Positions 43,687-52,404 of a stretch of 64,000 bases of DNA are shown in pieces. Positions within the stretch are counted from its first letter, which is position 1, and each line of letters begins with the position of its first letter. A program made the translations under genes and the position numbers. Where the stretch lies: positions 113,376-177,375 of the forward strand of contig NZ_JACCHP010000025.1 of assembly GCF_016031625.1 (NCBI RefSeq). The letters are read 5' to 3'. The notes below the pieces were generated by a model. That model saw only the letters and a list, made by a program, of their open reading frames with translations, did no database searches and was not told the DNA's origin. Source of the DNA: Bradyrhizobium agreste (GTDB taxonomy: Bacteria > Pseudomonadota > Alphaproteobacteria > Rhizobiales > Xanthobacteraceae).

Positions 43687-44226
43687 ATGTTCAGGAATTG
43701 GCGGATCGGCTCGGTCAACGGCGCGCTGCTGGCGGCCTATTTTATTCCCGTATGGAGCCTCGTCGCCTTCAACATCATTGTCGCGCCCGTGCACGGCCTC
43801 TACGAGCGGCCGAGCGTCGCGGTGGCGCTGTACCTGAGCGATCATTTGCAGATGGCGGGCATGGACACGGTGCGTGCCGCCTGGCTGCTGGCGCTCGGAC
43901 GGCTGACCGTGGTGGCGTTCTTCGCGATCTACCTCGTGCTGCTCTGCATTCCCCGCACCCGCAAGAGCGGCGGCAGTGACGAGGCGCTCGGTATTGCGCT
44001 GGCGATCGGCAGCCTGATCTCCTTTGCCAGCATGGTGATGGCCTCCAAGGTCGGCGAGCTGGCCGCGCTTCGGCTGCATGCCACCGAGCTCCTGCTCCTG
44101 CTCGGTGCCGCGGTCGTGCTCGTGATCGAGAAGCCGGCGGCTGGGCCGAAGACGGCCGAGGCCGCCGCGCCGCCGAATCTTCAGCCTCTAGGTCTTGAGC
44201 AGGCCGAGCTCCTGCACAATCGCTGA
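43687..44226 (+). CDS. Hypothetical membrane protein
   Basis: 179 residues with four hydrophobic helices (about 10-30, 65-90, 100-120, 135-150): for example NGALLAAYFIPVWSLVAFNI and RLTVVAFFAIYLVLLCIP. The C-terminal 30 residues are Ala/Pro-rich and probably soluble. I do not recognise the family. Its last 39 bases overlap the end of pcaC on the opposite strand. Confidence 0.6.
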   Translation: MFRNWRIGSVNGALLAAYFIPVWSLVAFNIIVAPVHGLYERPSVAVALYLSDHLQMAGMDTVRAAWLLALGRLTVVAFFAIYLVLLCIPRTRKSGGSDEALGIALAIGSLISFASMVMASKVGELAALRLHATELLLLLGAAVVLVIEKPAAGPKTAEAAAPPNLQPLGLEQAELLHNR

Positions 44227-44580
44227 GGCTTCCTTGACGGCGTGGTTCGCCGCCGGCACGCCGCAATAGATCGCCTGCTGCAGCAGGATCTCCTTGATGT
44301 CGTCGGGCGTGAACCCGCCCTCGGCGAGCGCCGCGCGCACGTGCAGGCGGAATTCGTCCCATTGCCCGAGTGCGACCATGGTGCCGATCACGAGCACGCG
44401 CCGCGTGCGCTCGTCGAAATGCGGCCGCGTCCAGATCTCGCCCCAGGCGTAGCGGGTGATCAGGTCCTGGAAATCGGTGTTGAAGGCATTGCGGTTCGCG
44501 ATCGACTTGTCGACCCAGGCATTGCCCAGCACCTTGCGGCGCACGTTCATGCCGGCATCGCGGCGCTTCTGGTCGTCCAT
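44188..44580 (-). CDS. pcaC: 4-carboxymuconolactone decarboxylase
   Basis: 130 residues. Signatures are RRKVLGNAWVDKSIANRNAF, ITRYAWGEIWTRPHFDERTR and the AhpD-like GFTPDDIKEILLQQAIYCGV. The enzyme turns 4-carboxymuconolactone into 3-oxoadipate enol-lactone in the protocatechuate branch of the beta-ketoadipate pathway. It is the last gene of pcaB-pcaD-pcaC. The start MDDQKRRDAGM is preferred because the frame upstream lies in a dispersed repeat. Its 3' end overlaps the convergent membrane gene. Confidence 0.94.
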   Translation of the reverse strand: MDDQKRRDAGMNVRRKVLGNAWVDKSIANRNAFNTDFQDLITRYAWGEIWTRPHFDERTRRVLVIGTMVALGQWDEFRLHVRAALAEGGFTPDDIKEILLQQAIYCGVPAANHAVKEASAIVQELGLLKT

Positions 44581-44595
44581 GGTGTCCTCCTCTCC

Positions 44596-44680
44596 GTCAT
44601 TGCGAGGAGCGAAGCGACGAAGCAATCCAGACTGTCTCCACGGAGGGATTTCTGGATTGCTTCGCTGCGCTCGCAATGAC
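44596..44680. repeat. Dispersed intergenic repeat, family B
   Basis: GTCATTGCGAGGAGCGAAGC at the left is matched by GCGCTCGCAATGAC at the right; GAAGCAATCCAGA and TCTGGATTGCTTC pair inside. The whole is a long imperfect palindrome between pcaC and pcaD. Confidence 0.88.
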
Positions 44681-44688
44681 GGTTGTTG

Positions 44689-45471
44689 CTAGCGCTGCGT
44701 CAGGAACCCCACCACCGCATCGGTGAATGCATGCGGCTGCTCAACGTTCGAAATGTGCGCGGCGTCGATGATGGTCATGCTGGCGCCGGGAATGTTGGAG
44801 CGGATCAATTCGGCCGCCGAGATCGGCGTCGCCACATCGTGGCGGCCGGCGATCACCAGCGTCGGGCTCTTGATCTTCGGCAGCAGCGCGCGCTGGTCGA
44901 GCGTCGACAGCGCCTCGCAACAGGCGAGATAACCCTCGACAGGCGAGGCGAGCAGCATCGACTTCATCTTCGCGGTGATCGCAGGCTCGCGCTCGCGAAA
45001 ATCCTGGGTGAGCCAGCCCGCGATCACGGCGTCCGCGACCGCCGCGATGCCGCCTTTCTTCACCGCCTCGATACGTTCCAGCCATCGGGTCGGCTCGGCA
45101 TAATAGCAGGAGGTGTTGGCGAGGATGAGCTTGCCGAACCTTTCGGGCGCATTGGCGCCGAGCCATTGCCCGACCATGCCGCCCATCGACAAGCCGCACC
45201 AATGCACCTTCTCGATGTTGAGATCGTCGAGGATCGCGAGCACGTCGCGTCCGAAGCGCTCCATCGTGTAGGGGCCGGGCGGTACGTTGGACTTGCCATG
45301 GCCGCGGCGGTCGTAACGGATGACGCGGAACACCTGCGTCAGCGACTTCATCTGCGGCTCCCACATCTGCAGCGTGCAGCCGAGCGAGTTCGACAGCATC
45401 AAGGTCGGCCCGCCGTCGCGGCCTTCGACGGAGACGTTGATGAGGCATCCGTCGGCATCGATCATGGGCAT
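44689..45471 (-). CDS. pcaD: 3-oxoadipate enol-lactonase
   Basis: 260 residues of the alpha/beta-hydrolase fold. The nucleophile elbow is CGLSMGGMVGQWLGA (Ser). HG-rich GPTLMLSNSLGCTLQMWEPQ, RVIRYDRRGHGKS and the late VIAGRHDVATP and DAAHISNVEQP give the rest of the triad. It hydrolyses the enol-lactone to 3-oxoadipate. The start MPMIDADGCLIN is used; the preceding codons belong to a repeat. It lies between pcaB and pcaC. Confidence 0.93.
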   Translation of the reverse strand: MPMIDADGCLINVSVEGRDGGPTLMLSNSLGCTLQMWEPQMKSLTQVFRVIRYDRRGHGKSNVPPGPYTMERFGRDVLAILDDLNIEKVHWCGLSMGGMVGQWLGANAPERFGKLILANTSCYYAEPTRWLERIEAVKKGGIAAVADAVIAGWLTQDFREREPAITAKMKSMLLASPVEGYLACCEALSTLDQRALLPKIKSPTLVIAGRHDVATPISAAELIRSNIPGASMTIIDAAHISNVEQPHAFTDAVVGFLTQR

Positions 45472-45483
45472 GGCATGTTCCTC

Positions 45484-45568
45484 GTCATGCGCGGGCTTGA
45501 CCCGCGCATCCATCTAGAAAAAGAATCTTTCCCAGATGATGGATTGCCGGGTCAAGCCCGGCAATGAC
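45484..45568. repeat. Dispersed intergenic repeat, family C
   Basis: GTCATGCGCGGGCTTGACCC at the left and GGGTCAAGCCCGGCAATGAC at the right are inverted repeats, around GCGCATCCATCTAGAAAAAG. It separates pcaB from pcaD. Confidence 0.85.
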
Positions 45569-45569
45569 A

Positions 45570-46925
45570 TCAGGAGAGATCCAATGAATCGAGCAAGCGA
45601 TCGATCAGCGCCTGTGACGCGCCTTGATAGGCCATCGGCTCGAACAATGCCGCAATTTTTTCCGGCGAAAGGTGCGCGGTGACTTGCGAATCGGCCGACA
45701 GCACCTCGCGCAGATGCTTCTTCTCGGCCACCGCGCGCTTGCTCGCGGCCTCGACGAGATGATGTGCATCGCTCTTGCCGATGGCTTCGGCGAGCGCGAA
45801 GGTGACGGCCTCCGCCATGATCAGCCCGTGCGTCGCATCGAGATTGCTGCGCATGCGCCCCGCATCGACCTCGAGACCCTCGGCGATGTCGACGACGGCA
45901 GCCAGCGCGCCTGATGTGACCAGCATCAATTGCGGCAGCGTCGGCCATTCCGCGTGCCAGGGACCGGCACTGCGTTCGTGGTCCTGCACTTGGGCGGCGA
46001 AGATCGTCGCGGCGAGCTGCGGGGCCATGGCCGCAGCGCCCAGCGCGCTCGCGGCGGCGACCGGGTTGCGCTTGTGCGGCATGGTCGAGGAGCCGCCGCG
46101 GCCTTCGCCGGCCGGCTCGAACGCTTCGGCGACGTCGGTCTGCATCAAGAGCGAGACGTCGCGCGCGATCTTGCCGCAGCTGCCGGCGAGAATGGCGAAG
46201 CAGGATGCGGCCTCGGCGATGCGGTCGCGATGGGTATGCCAGGGCGCCTCGGGCAGCGGCAGATCGAGCTCTCGCGCCAGCCGTTCGGCCACCGCGAGCC
46301 CCTTGTCGCCGAGCGCAGCGAGCGTGCCTGCGGCGCCGCCGAATTGCAGCACCAGGCCCTCGCGGGAGAGCCGCCGCAGGCGGCAGCGGGCGCGGGCAAG
46401 GCTCGAGGCGTATTCGGCTGCCTTCAGCCCGAACGGCATCGGCAGCGCGTGCTGAAGCCAGGTCCGCGCCACCATCGCGGTGTTGCGATGGCTGCGCGCC
46501 AGCGCGGCAAAGCCTTTGATGGCGCGGCTGAGGTCGGCATCCAGCGCCGCGATGCCGGCGCGCAGCGTCAGCATGGTCGCGGTGTCGATGACGTCCTGGC
46601 TGGTCGCGCCCCAATGCACGTAGCGCGCGGCCTCCGCGTCACTCTTGCCGACATTGGCGGTCAGCATCTTGACCAGGGGAATCGCGAGATTGCCCGATCG
46701 CGTCGCGGCGTCGGCCAGTGCGGCCGGGTCGAAGCCATCGGCCTTGCACGCGGCCTCGATCGGGCTCACGGCGGATGCCGGAATCACGGCGCTGGCCGCT
46801 TCGGCACGTGCCAAGGCTGCCTCGAAATCGAGCATGTTCTGCAGGGTGGACCGGTCGTCGCAGACCGCGCGCATGGCGGCGCTCGACAGCATCGGTGCGA
46901 GCAGGGGGGAGATGGATGTGCTCAT
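45570..46925 (-). CDS. pcaB: 3-carboxy-cis,cis-muconate cycloisomerase
   Basis: 451 residues of the fumarase/aspartase superfamily. The signature is GGSSTMPHKRNPVAAASALG, with VHWGATSQDVIDTATMLTLR and HRNTAMVARTWLQHALPMPF. It lactonises 3-carboxymuconate to 4-carboxymuconolactone. It is the first gene of the pcaBDC operon. The genes for protocatechuate dioxygenase (pcaGH) and for the last steps are not in this window. Confidence 0.94.
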   Translation of the reverse strand: MSTSISPLLAPMLSSAAMRAVCDDRSTLQNMLDFEAALARAEAASAVIPASAVSPIEAACKADGFDPAALADAATRSGNLAIPLVKMLTANVGKSDAEAARYVHWGATSQDVIDTATMLTLRAGIAALDADLSRAIKGFAALARSHRNTAMVARTWLQHALPMPFGLKAAEYASSLARARCRLRRLSREGLVLQFGGAAGTLAALGDKGLAVAERLARELDLPLPEAPWHTHRDRIAEAASCFAILAGSCGKIARDVSLLMQTDVAEAFEPAGEGRGGSSTMPHKRNPVAAASALGAAAMAPQLAATIFAAQVQDHERSAGPWHAEWPTLPQLMLVTSGALAAVVDIAEGLEVDAGRMRSNLDATHGLIMAEAVTFALAEAIGKSDAHHLVEAASKRAVAEKKHLREVLSADSQVTAHLSPEKIAALFEPMAYQGASQALIDRLLDSLDLS

Positions 46926-47064
46926 GTTGTGCGCGACCTAATCACCATGGCCCGGCCATGCCAATCCCCCACCGCCCGCACACGTCATTTTGCAGTTGCG
47001 AATATGCATTGCACGTGACCGGCCGCCGGCCTTTTCTTTGCCGCGTCGCTGCGTTACTTGATCA

Positions 47065-47076
47065 GCACTATAGTGC
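47065..47076 (+). promoter_or_regulatory. Palindrome before coxG
   Basis: The perfect palindrome GCACTATAGTGC lies 19 bases upstream of the coxG ATG, next to the CGGGAGG ribosome site. It includes a TATAGT that could be a -10 box, though no good -35 fits. It might be an operator. Confidence 0.35.
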
Positions 47077-47094
47077 GATCCGGGAGGCACCCTC

Positions 47095-47541
47095 ATGGCC
47101 ATGACGATGAACGGCGAAGTCCAGCTTGCGGCGCCGCGCGAGGCCGTGTGGGCCAAGCTCAACGATCCCGAGGTGCTGAAGGCCTGCATCCCCGGCTGCG
47201 AGGAGCTGGAGAAGACCGACGACGGCGGCTTCCGCGCGACGGCGAAGATGAAGGTCGGCCCGGTGTCGGCGCGCTTCAAGGGCAAGGTGATGCTGTCCGA
47301 CCTCGACCCGCCGAACGGCTACAAGATTTCCGGTGAGGGCGAGGGCGGGGTGGCCGGATTCGCCAAGGGCGGCGCGGCGGTCAAGCTCGCCGAGAAGGAC
47401 GGCGGCACGCTGCTCTCCTACGACGTCGAGGCGCAGATCGGCGGCAAGTTGGCGCAGCTCGGTCAGCGCCTCATCAACGGCGCCGCCAAGAAGCTGGCCG
47501 ACGAGTTTTTCGCGAACTTCGCCAAGGCGGTACAGAGCTGA
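47095..47541 (+). CDS. coxG: CoxG family protein (SRPBCC fold)
   Basis: 148 residues: MNGEVQLAAPREAVWAKLND, LKACIPGCEELEKTDDGGF and GPVSARFKGKVMLSDLDPP are typical CoxG. In carboxydotrophs CoxG helps anchor CO dehydrogenase to the membrane, possibly by binding quinone or lipid. CGGGAGG precedes the ATG. It is the first gene of the cluster and 149 bases from coxS. Confidence 0.9.
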   Translation: MAMTMNGEVQLAAPREAVWAKLNDPEVLKACIPGCEELEKTDDGGFRATAKMKVGPVSARFKGKVMLSDLDPPNGYKISGEGEGGVAGFAKGGAAVKLAEKDGGTLLSYDVEAQIGGKLAQLGQRLINGAAKKLADEFFANFAKAVQS

Positions 47542-47690
47542 AGGTCCAATACCTTTAGAGTAGCGCCTTCGGCATGGCGCCTTGCGCCCCGGGCGATGTT
47601 GCCCCGGGGCATAATGGCCCATATGATGGGTTGGAAGAATTATAAGAACCGCTTCGACGGGACCCGTCGGGGCGCTGACAGAGAGTCCTT

Positions 47691-48176
47691 ATGGCCAAAA
47701 TCTCCCTCATCGTGAACGGCAATCCTGTGACGGCCAACGTCGATCCCCGCACGCTCCTGGTGCAATTCCTGCGCGAGAATCTGCGGCTGACGGGCACCCA
47801 TGTCGGCTGCGACACCTCGCAGTGCGGCGCCTGCGTCGTGCATCTCGACGGCAAGGCCGTGAAGTCCTGCACCACGCTTGCGGTGATGGCCGATGGCCAC
47901 GAGGTCAAGACGATCGAGGGGCTGGCCGCCGACGGCGCGCCGCTGCATCCGATGCAGGAGGCCTTCCGCGAGCACCATGGCCTGCAGTGCGGCTTCTGCA
48001 CGCCGGGCATGATCATGACCGCAATCGACATCGTGCACCGCAAGGGCCACGAGGTCGACGACCACACCATTCGCGAGGAGCTCGAAGGCAATCTCTGCCG
48101 CTGCACGGGTTACCAGAACATCGTCGCCTCGATCTCCGCCGGTGCCAAGGCGATGGCCAAATCCGACCTCGCGTAA
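47691..48176 (+). CDS. coxS: CoxS-type [2Fe-2S] subunit
   Basis: 161 residues of the small iron-sulfur subunit of the xanthine oxidase family. All eight cluster cysteines are present: C40, C45, C48, C60 for the ferredoxin-like cluster and C100, C103, C136, C138 for the second (GLQCGFCTPGMIMTA, EGNLCRCTGYQNI). It carries electrons from the molybdenum site to FAD. The coxM gene follows after 27 bases; the large subunit normally encoded between or beside them is missing. Confidence 0.95.
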   Translation: MAKISLIVNGNPVTANVDPRTLLVQFLRENLRLTGTHVGCDTSQCGACVVHLDGKAVKSCTTLAVMADGHEVKTIEGLAADGAPLHPMQEAFREHHGLQCGFCTPGMIMTAIDIVHRKGHEVDDHTIREELEGNLCRCTGYQNIVASISAGAKAMAKSDLA

Positions 48177-48203
48177 CGCGCACCCTGCGATCAGGACATA
48201 CAG

Positions 48204-49010
48204 ATGTACGAATTCAAATATCATCGCCCTGGGACCGTTCGCCAGGCGGCCAACCTCCTGGTGAAGAACGAGGACGCCAAGGTGATCGCCGGCGGCCATA
48301 CGCTGATTCCCGTCATGAAGCAGCGCCTCGCGAGCCCGCCGCATCTGGTCGACCTCTCCCACATCGAGGGGCTCAACACGATCGAGATGAAGGGCCGCTC
48401 ACTGGTGATCGGCGCCACCGCCAAGCACGCCGAGGTCGCCACCTCCGCCATCGTCGGTGAGACGATCCCGGCGCTGGCGAATCTCGCCGGCGGAATCGGC
48501 GATCCCGCCGTGCGCCACAAGGGCACGATCGGCGGCTCGCTCGCCAACAACGATCCGACTGCCGACTATCCGGCCGCGGTGCTCGCGTTAGGGGCCACCA
48601 TCGTCACCAACAAGCGCCGCCTCAAGGCGGAAGAGTTCTTCCAGGGCCTGTTCACGACTGCGCTCGAAGCGGATGAGATCATCACCAAGGTGATGTTCCC
48701 GCTGCCGAAGAAGGCTGCCTACATCAAGTTCCGCAACCAGGCCTCGCGCTACGCGCTGGTCGGCGTGTTCGTGGCGCGGCGTCCTTCGGACGTGCGCGTT
48801 GCCGTAACCGGTGCGGGCTCCGAAGGCGTGTTCCGCGTCACCGCATTCGAGGAGGCCCTGAAGAAGCGCTTTGCCTCGAAGGCGCTGGAGGGCATCTCGG
48901 TGCCGGCGGAAGGCCTCAACAGCGACATTCACGGCAGCGCCGAATACCGCGCGCATCTCATCGGCGTGCTGACGCGGCGCGCCGTCGATGCCGCCAATGC
49001 CAAGGAATGA
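48204..49010 (+). CDS. coxM: CoxM-type FAD-binding subunit
   Basis: 268 residues. FAD motifs are KVIAGGHTLIPVMKQRLASP near the N-terminus and TIGGSLANNDPTADYPAAVL. The rest matches the CO dehydrogenase flavoprotein medium subunit. It passes electrons from the FeS clusters to the quinone pool. The start MYEFKYHRPGTVRQAAN is standard. It lies between coxS and coxD on one strand. Confidence 0.94.
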   Translation: MYEFKYHRPGTVRQAANLLVKNEDAKVIAGGHTLIPVMKQRLASPPHLVDLSHIEGLNTIEMKGRSLVIGATAKHAEVATSAIVGETIPALANLAGGIGDPAVRHKGTIGGSLANNDPTADYPAAVLALGATIVTNKRRLKAEEFFQGLFTTALEADEIITKVMFPLPKKAAYIKFRNQASRYALVGVFVARRPSDVRVAVTGAGSEGVFRVTAFEEALKKRFASKALEGISVPAEGLNSDIHGSAEYRAHLIGVLTRRAVDAANAKE

Positions 49011-49071
49011 CGGGCCTCACGCCTTGGCCCAAATACTTGCCCGGTGAGGGCGCAAACGAGACTGGCCTTTC

Positions 49072-50013
49072 ATGACTTCAGCGGCCACACCTTCCGGTGC
49101 CAATACTTTAGTTGGATTGCCGGCATCGGTCGATGCGATGCTCGAACTCCTGACGGCGCGCGGCTATCTGGCCGAGCGCTCGCTGGCGACGGTGACATAT
49201 CTGTCGCTGCGGATGGGCCGGCCGCTGTTCCTGGAAGGCGAGGCCGGCGTCGGCAAGACCGAGATCGCCAAGGTGCTCTCGGCGGCGCTGGGGCGGAAAT
49301 TGATCCGCCTGCAATGCTACGAAGGCCTCGACGTCTCCTCGGCCGTCTACGAGTGGAACAGCGCGGCGCAGATGATCGCGATCCGCATGGCGGAAGCCGT
49401 CGGCGACACCGATCGCGATCAGCTTTCGAGCGACATCTTCGCGGATCGCTACATGATCAAGCGGCCGCTGCTCCAGGCGCTGGAGCCTGATGTTGCCGGC
49501 CCGCCGGTGCTGCTGATCGACGAGCTCGACCGCGCCGACGAGGCGTTCGAGGCCTACCTGCTCGAGATCCTCAGCGACTTCCAGGTGACCATCCCCGAAT
49601 TCGGCACCGTGAAGGCGCCGCATCCGCCGATCGTCATCATCACCTCCAACCGCACGCGCGAGATCCACGACGCGCTGAAGCGGCGCTGCCTCTATCACTG
49701 GGTCGATTATCCCGCCGCCGAGCGCGAGCTTGCGATCGTCAAGACGCGCGTGCCCGGCATCTCCGCCAAGCTGTCGCAGCAGGTCGTGCGCTTCGTGCAG
49801 GCGCTGCGCAACCAGGACTTCTACAAGTCGCCGGGCGTCGCCGAAACCATCGACTGGGCCACGGCGCTGTCGGAGCTCGATGCCCGCTCGCTGACCCCGC
49901 AAGTGGTCGGCGACACGCTGGGCGCGCTGCTCAAGTACCAGGACGACATCACCCGCATGCAGGGCGAGGCGCTGCAGAAGGTGCTGAAGGACGCGACGAG
50001 CGAGGTCGATTGA
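49072..50013 (+). CDS. coxD: MoxR-family AAA ATPase CoxD
   Basis: 313 residues. Walker A is LFLEGEAGVGKTEIAKVLSA, Walker B PPVLLIDELDRADEAFEAYL, and IVIITSNRTREIHDALKRRC is the sensor region. CoxD is the AAA+ chaperone that, with the VWA protein CoxE, matures the molybdenum/copper active site of CO dehydrogenase. The first 25 residues are not part of the ATPase fold. A family A repeat (50018-50143) separates it from coxE. Confidence 0.93.
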   Translation: MTSAATPSGANTLVGLPASVDAMLELLTARGYLAERSLATVTYLSLRMGRPLFLEGEAGVGKTEIAKVLSAALGRKLIRLQCYEGLDVSSAVYEWNSAAQMIAIRMAEAVGDTDRDQLSSDIFADRYMIKRPLLQALEPDVAGPPVLLIDELDRADEAFEAYLLEILSDFQVTIPEFGTVKAPHPPIVIITSNRTREIHDALKRRCLYHWVDYPAAERELAIVKTRVPGISAKLSQQVVRFVQALRNQDFYKSPGVAETIDWATALSELDARSLTPQVVGDTLGALLKYQDDITRMQGEALQKVLKDATSEVD

Positions 50014-50017
50014 GTTC

Positions 50018-50143
50018 GTCATTCCGGGGCGCGCGTTAGCGCGAACTACGGTGCGCAATTGCGCACCTGAGAATCCATCGGGCCGCAGAGTTGGTGGAAG
50101 AATGGATTCCGGGTTCGCGCCAAGCGGCGCGCCCCGGAATGAC
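50018..50143. repeat. Dispersed intergenic repeat, family A, between coxD and coxE
   Basis: It starts GTCATTCCGGGGCGCGCGTT and ends GCCCCGGAATGAC. The core GGTGCGCAATTGCGCACC is a perfect palindrome. It sits inside what is otherwise a continuous gene cluster. Confidence 0.87.
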
Positions 50144-50163
50144 AAGCGGATGGATACGAGACC

Positions 50164-51366
50164 ATGGCCATCAACCACCTCGCCCCCGAAAAGACCGAGC
50201 AATTCGCCGACAACATCATCGGCTTCGCCCGCGCGCTGCGTGCCGCCGGCCTGCCGGTCGGGCCGGGCGCGGTCATCGATGCCATGAGCGCGCTGCAGGT
50301 GATCGACATCGGCAGCCGATCCGACGTCTTCACCACGCTGGAGGCGATCTTCGTCAAGCGCCATGAGCATGCGCTGATCTTCAGCCAAGCCTTCAACCTG
50401 TTCTTCCGCGCTTCGGAAGAATGGAAGCACATGCTGGATTCGGTGCCGCTGCCGGACGAGGCCAAGAAGAAGCCGCAGGCCGGCGCCCGCCGCGTCCAGG
50501 AGGCGATGGCGCAGCCCCGCATGACCGAGACGCCGCAGCACCAGGAGCAGGATTTGCGCCTGTCGGTCTCCGACAAGGAGATCCTGCAGAAGAAGGACTT
50601 TGCGCAGATGAGCGCGGCGGAGATCGCCGAGGCGCTCCGCGCCATCGAGCGGATGCATCTGCCGCAGGCTGAGCTCTTGACGCGCCGGCGCCGGCCCGAT
50701 GCGCGGGGCCTGCGCCTCGACCTCCGCCGCACCCTGCGCACCTCCTTGCGCACCGGCGGCGACATCATCGACATCCATCGCCTCGGGCGGATCGAGAAGC
50801 CGGCGCCGATCGTGGCGCTGCTCGACATCTCGGGCTCGATGAGCGAGTACACCCGCCTGTTCCTGCATTTCCTGCATGCGATCACGGATGCCCGCAAGCG
50901 CGTCTCGGTGTTCCTGTTCGGCACGCGCCTCACCAATGTCAGCCGCGCGCTGCGCCAGCGCGACCCGGACGAGGCGCTGGCGAGCTGCTCGGCCTCGGTC
51001 GAGGACTGGGCCGGCGGCACCCGCATCTCGGCCTCACTGCACAACTTCAACAAATTGTGGGCGCGCCGGGTGCTGAGCCAGGGCGCCATCGTGCTCCTGA
51101 TCTCCGACGGGCTGGAACGGGAGGCCGATTCCAGGCTCGCCTTCGAGATGGACCGGCTGCACCGGTCATGCCGGCGGCTGATCTGGCTGAACCCGCTACT
51201 GCGGTTTGGCGGCTTCGAGGCCAAGGCGCAGGGCATCAAAATGATGCTGCCCCACGTTGACGAATTCCGGCCCGTGCATAATTTGAGTTCGATCCAGGAG
51301 CTGATCACGACGCTCTCCCAGCCGCTGCCGCCGCATCACCGCAGCCTGATCCGCTCCGCAGCTTGA
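50164..51366 (+). CDS. coxE: VWA domain protein CoxE
   Basis: 400 residues. The C-terminal half holds a von Willebrand A domain with the metal-ion site DISGSMSEYTRLFLHFLHAI (DxSxS) at about residue 220. The N-terminal half is helical, with many charged residues. CoxE partners with the AAA ATPase CoxD. The ATG is preceded by GGATACGAGACC. The XdhC-like gene starts 10 bases after its stop. Confidence 0.92.
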   Translation: MAINHLAPEKTEQFADNIIGFARALRAAGLPVGPGAVIDAMSALQVIDIGSRSDVFTTLEAIFVKRHEHALIFSQAFNLFFRASEEWKHMLDSVPLPDEAKKKPQAGARRVQEAMAQPRMTETPQHQEQDLRLSVSDKEILQKKDFAQMSAAEIAEALRAIERMHLPQAELLTRRRRPDARGLRLDLRRTLRTSLRTGGDIIDIHRLGRIEKPAPIVALLDISGSMSEYTRLFLHFLHAITDARKRVSVFLFGTRLTNVSRALRQRDPDEALASCSASVEDWAGGTRISASLHNFNKLWARRVLSQGAIVLLISDGLEREADSRLAFEMDRLHRSCRRLIWLNPLLRFGGFEAKAQGIKMMLPHVDEFRPVHNLSSIQELITTLSQPLPPHHRSLIRSAA

Positions 51367-51376
51367 GAGGCCAGCC

Positions 51377-51700
51377 ATGCTCGATCGCGACGAGGACATC
51401 CTGAAGGCGGCGGAGGACTGGCAGAAGGCCGGCCGTGGCGTCGCGTTGGCGACGGTCGTCGAGACCTGGGGCTCGGCGCCGCGTCCGGCGGGCTCCAGCC
51501 TCGTCATCAACGACGAAGGCACGTTCCTGGGGTCCGTCTCCGGCGGCTGCGTCGAGGGCGCCGTTGTCACGGAGGCCATGGACGTGATCCAGAGCGGCAA
51601 GCCGAAGATGCTGGAGTTCGGCGTCGCCGACGAGACCGCCTGGAACGTCGGGCTGTCCTGTGGCGGCACCATCCGAGTCTTTGTCGAGAAGGTCGGTTAG
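51377..51700 (+). CDS. XdhC/CoxI family protein, N-terminal part
   Basis: 107 residues, about one third of a full XdhC. It corresponds to the XdhC_CoxI domain: KAGRGVALATVVETWGSAPR, SVSGGCVEGAVVTEAMDVIQ and NVGLSCGGTIRVFVEKVG. Full XdhC binds molybdenum cofactor and inserts its sulfurated form into the enzyme. The Rossmann part is encoded separately by the next gene, two bases on. Split XdhC is common in cox clusters, so this is probably functional. Confidence 0.88.
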   Translation: MLDRDEDILKAAEDWQKAGRGVALATVVETWGSAPRPAGSSLVINDEGTFLGSVSGGCVEGAVVTEAMDVIQSGKPKMLEFGVADETAWNVGLSCGGTIRVFVEKVG

Positions 51701-51702
51701 CC

Positions 51703-52404
51703 GTGAAGCTCGATATCCTGCACGAACTCAATGCCGAGCGCGCCGCGCGCCGGCCGGTGATCCTGGTGACCGACACCGAGAGCGGCGAGCAACGCCTGGT
51801 GAAGGCGAAGGACTTCGCCAAGGATCCGCTGCGCCCCGAGCTGGACAAGCAGCTTCGCATGGGCAAGAGCGCCAGTGTCGAGGCCGGCGGCAAGAAGCTG
51901 TTCCTCAACGTCTACGCCCCGACGGCAAAGCTCGTCATCATCGGCGCGGTCCATATCAGCCAGGCCCTGGCGCCGCTGGCGCGCTCGCTCGGCTATGACG
52001 TCACCGTGGTCGATCCGCGCACGGCCTTTGCGAGCCCCGAGCGCTTTCCCGACATTCCGCTGATCGCCGAATGGCCTGATACTGCGCTGCCACCGCTCAA
52101 CGTCGATGCCTACACGGCGTTCGTCGCGGTGACTCACGATCCCAAGATCGACGATCCCGCGCTGCTGCACGCCTTCGAGCGCAACTGCTTCTATATCGGC
52201 GCGCTCGGCTCGCGGAAGACGCATGCCAAGCGTGCTGACCGGTTGCGGGCGCAGGGCGCCAGGGAAAGCGACATCGCGCGCATCCACGCGCCCATCGGGC
52301 TTGCGATCGGTGCGGTCTCGCCATCTGAGATCGCGGTGGCGATCATGGCCGAGATCACGGCCGTGCTTCGGCTGCCTCCCAAGGAAAAAGAAGAAGCGGC
52401 ATGA
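51703..52404 (+). CDS. XdhC Rossmann-domain protein
   Basis: 233 residues starting at GTG. The NAD-like fold is shown by KLVIIGAVHISQALAPLARS, VVDPRTAFASPERFPDIPLI, AFVAVTHDPKIDDPALLHAF and IGALGSRKTHAKR. It completes the XdhC function of the previous gene. The first 80 residues include LVTDTESGEQRLVKAKDF. It overlaps the next gene by four bases. Confidence 0.87.
   Translation: MKLDILHELNAERAARRPVILVTDTESGEQRLVKAKDFAKDPLRPELDKQLRMGKSASVEAGGKKLFLNVYAPTAKLVIIGAVHISQALAPLARSLGYDVTVVDPRTAFASPERFPDIPLIAEWPDTALPPLNVDAYTAFVAVTHDPKIDDPALLHAFERNCFYIGALGSRKTHAKRADRLRAQGARESDIARIHAPIGLAIGAVSPSEIAVAIMAEITAVLRLPPKEKEEAA

Noticed and set aside
48177..48203. A remnant of coxL between coxS and coxM
   Set aside because: The 27 bases between the stop and the next ATG show no coding remnant, only a normal leader.
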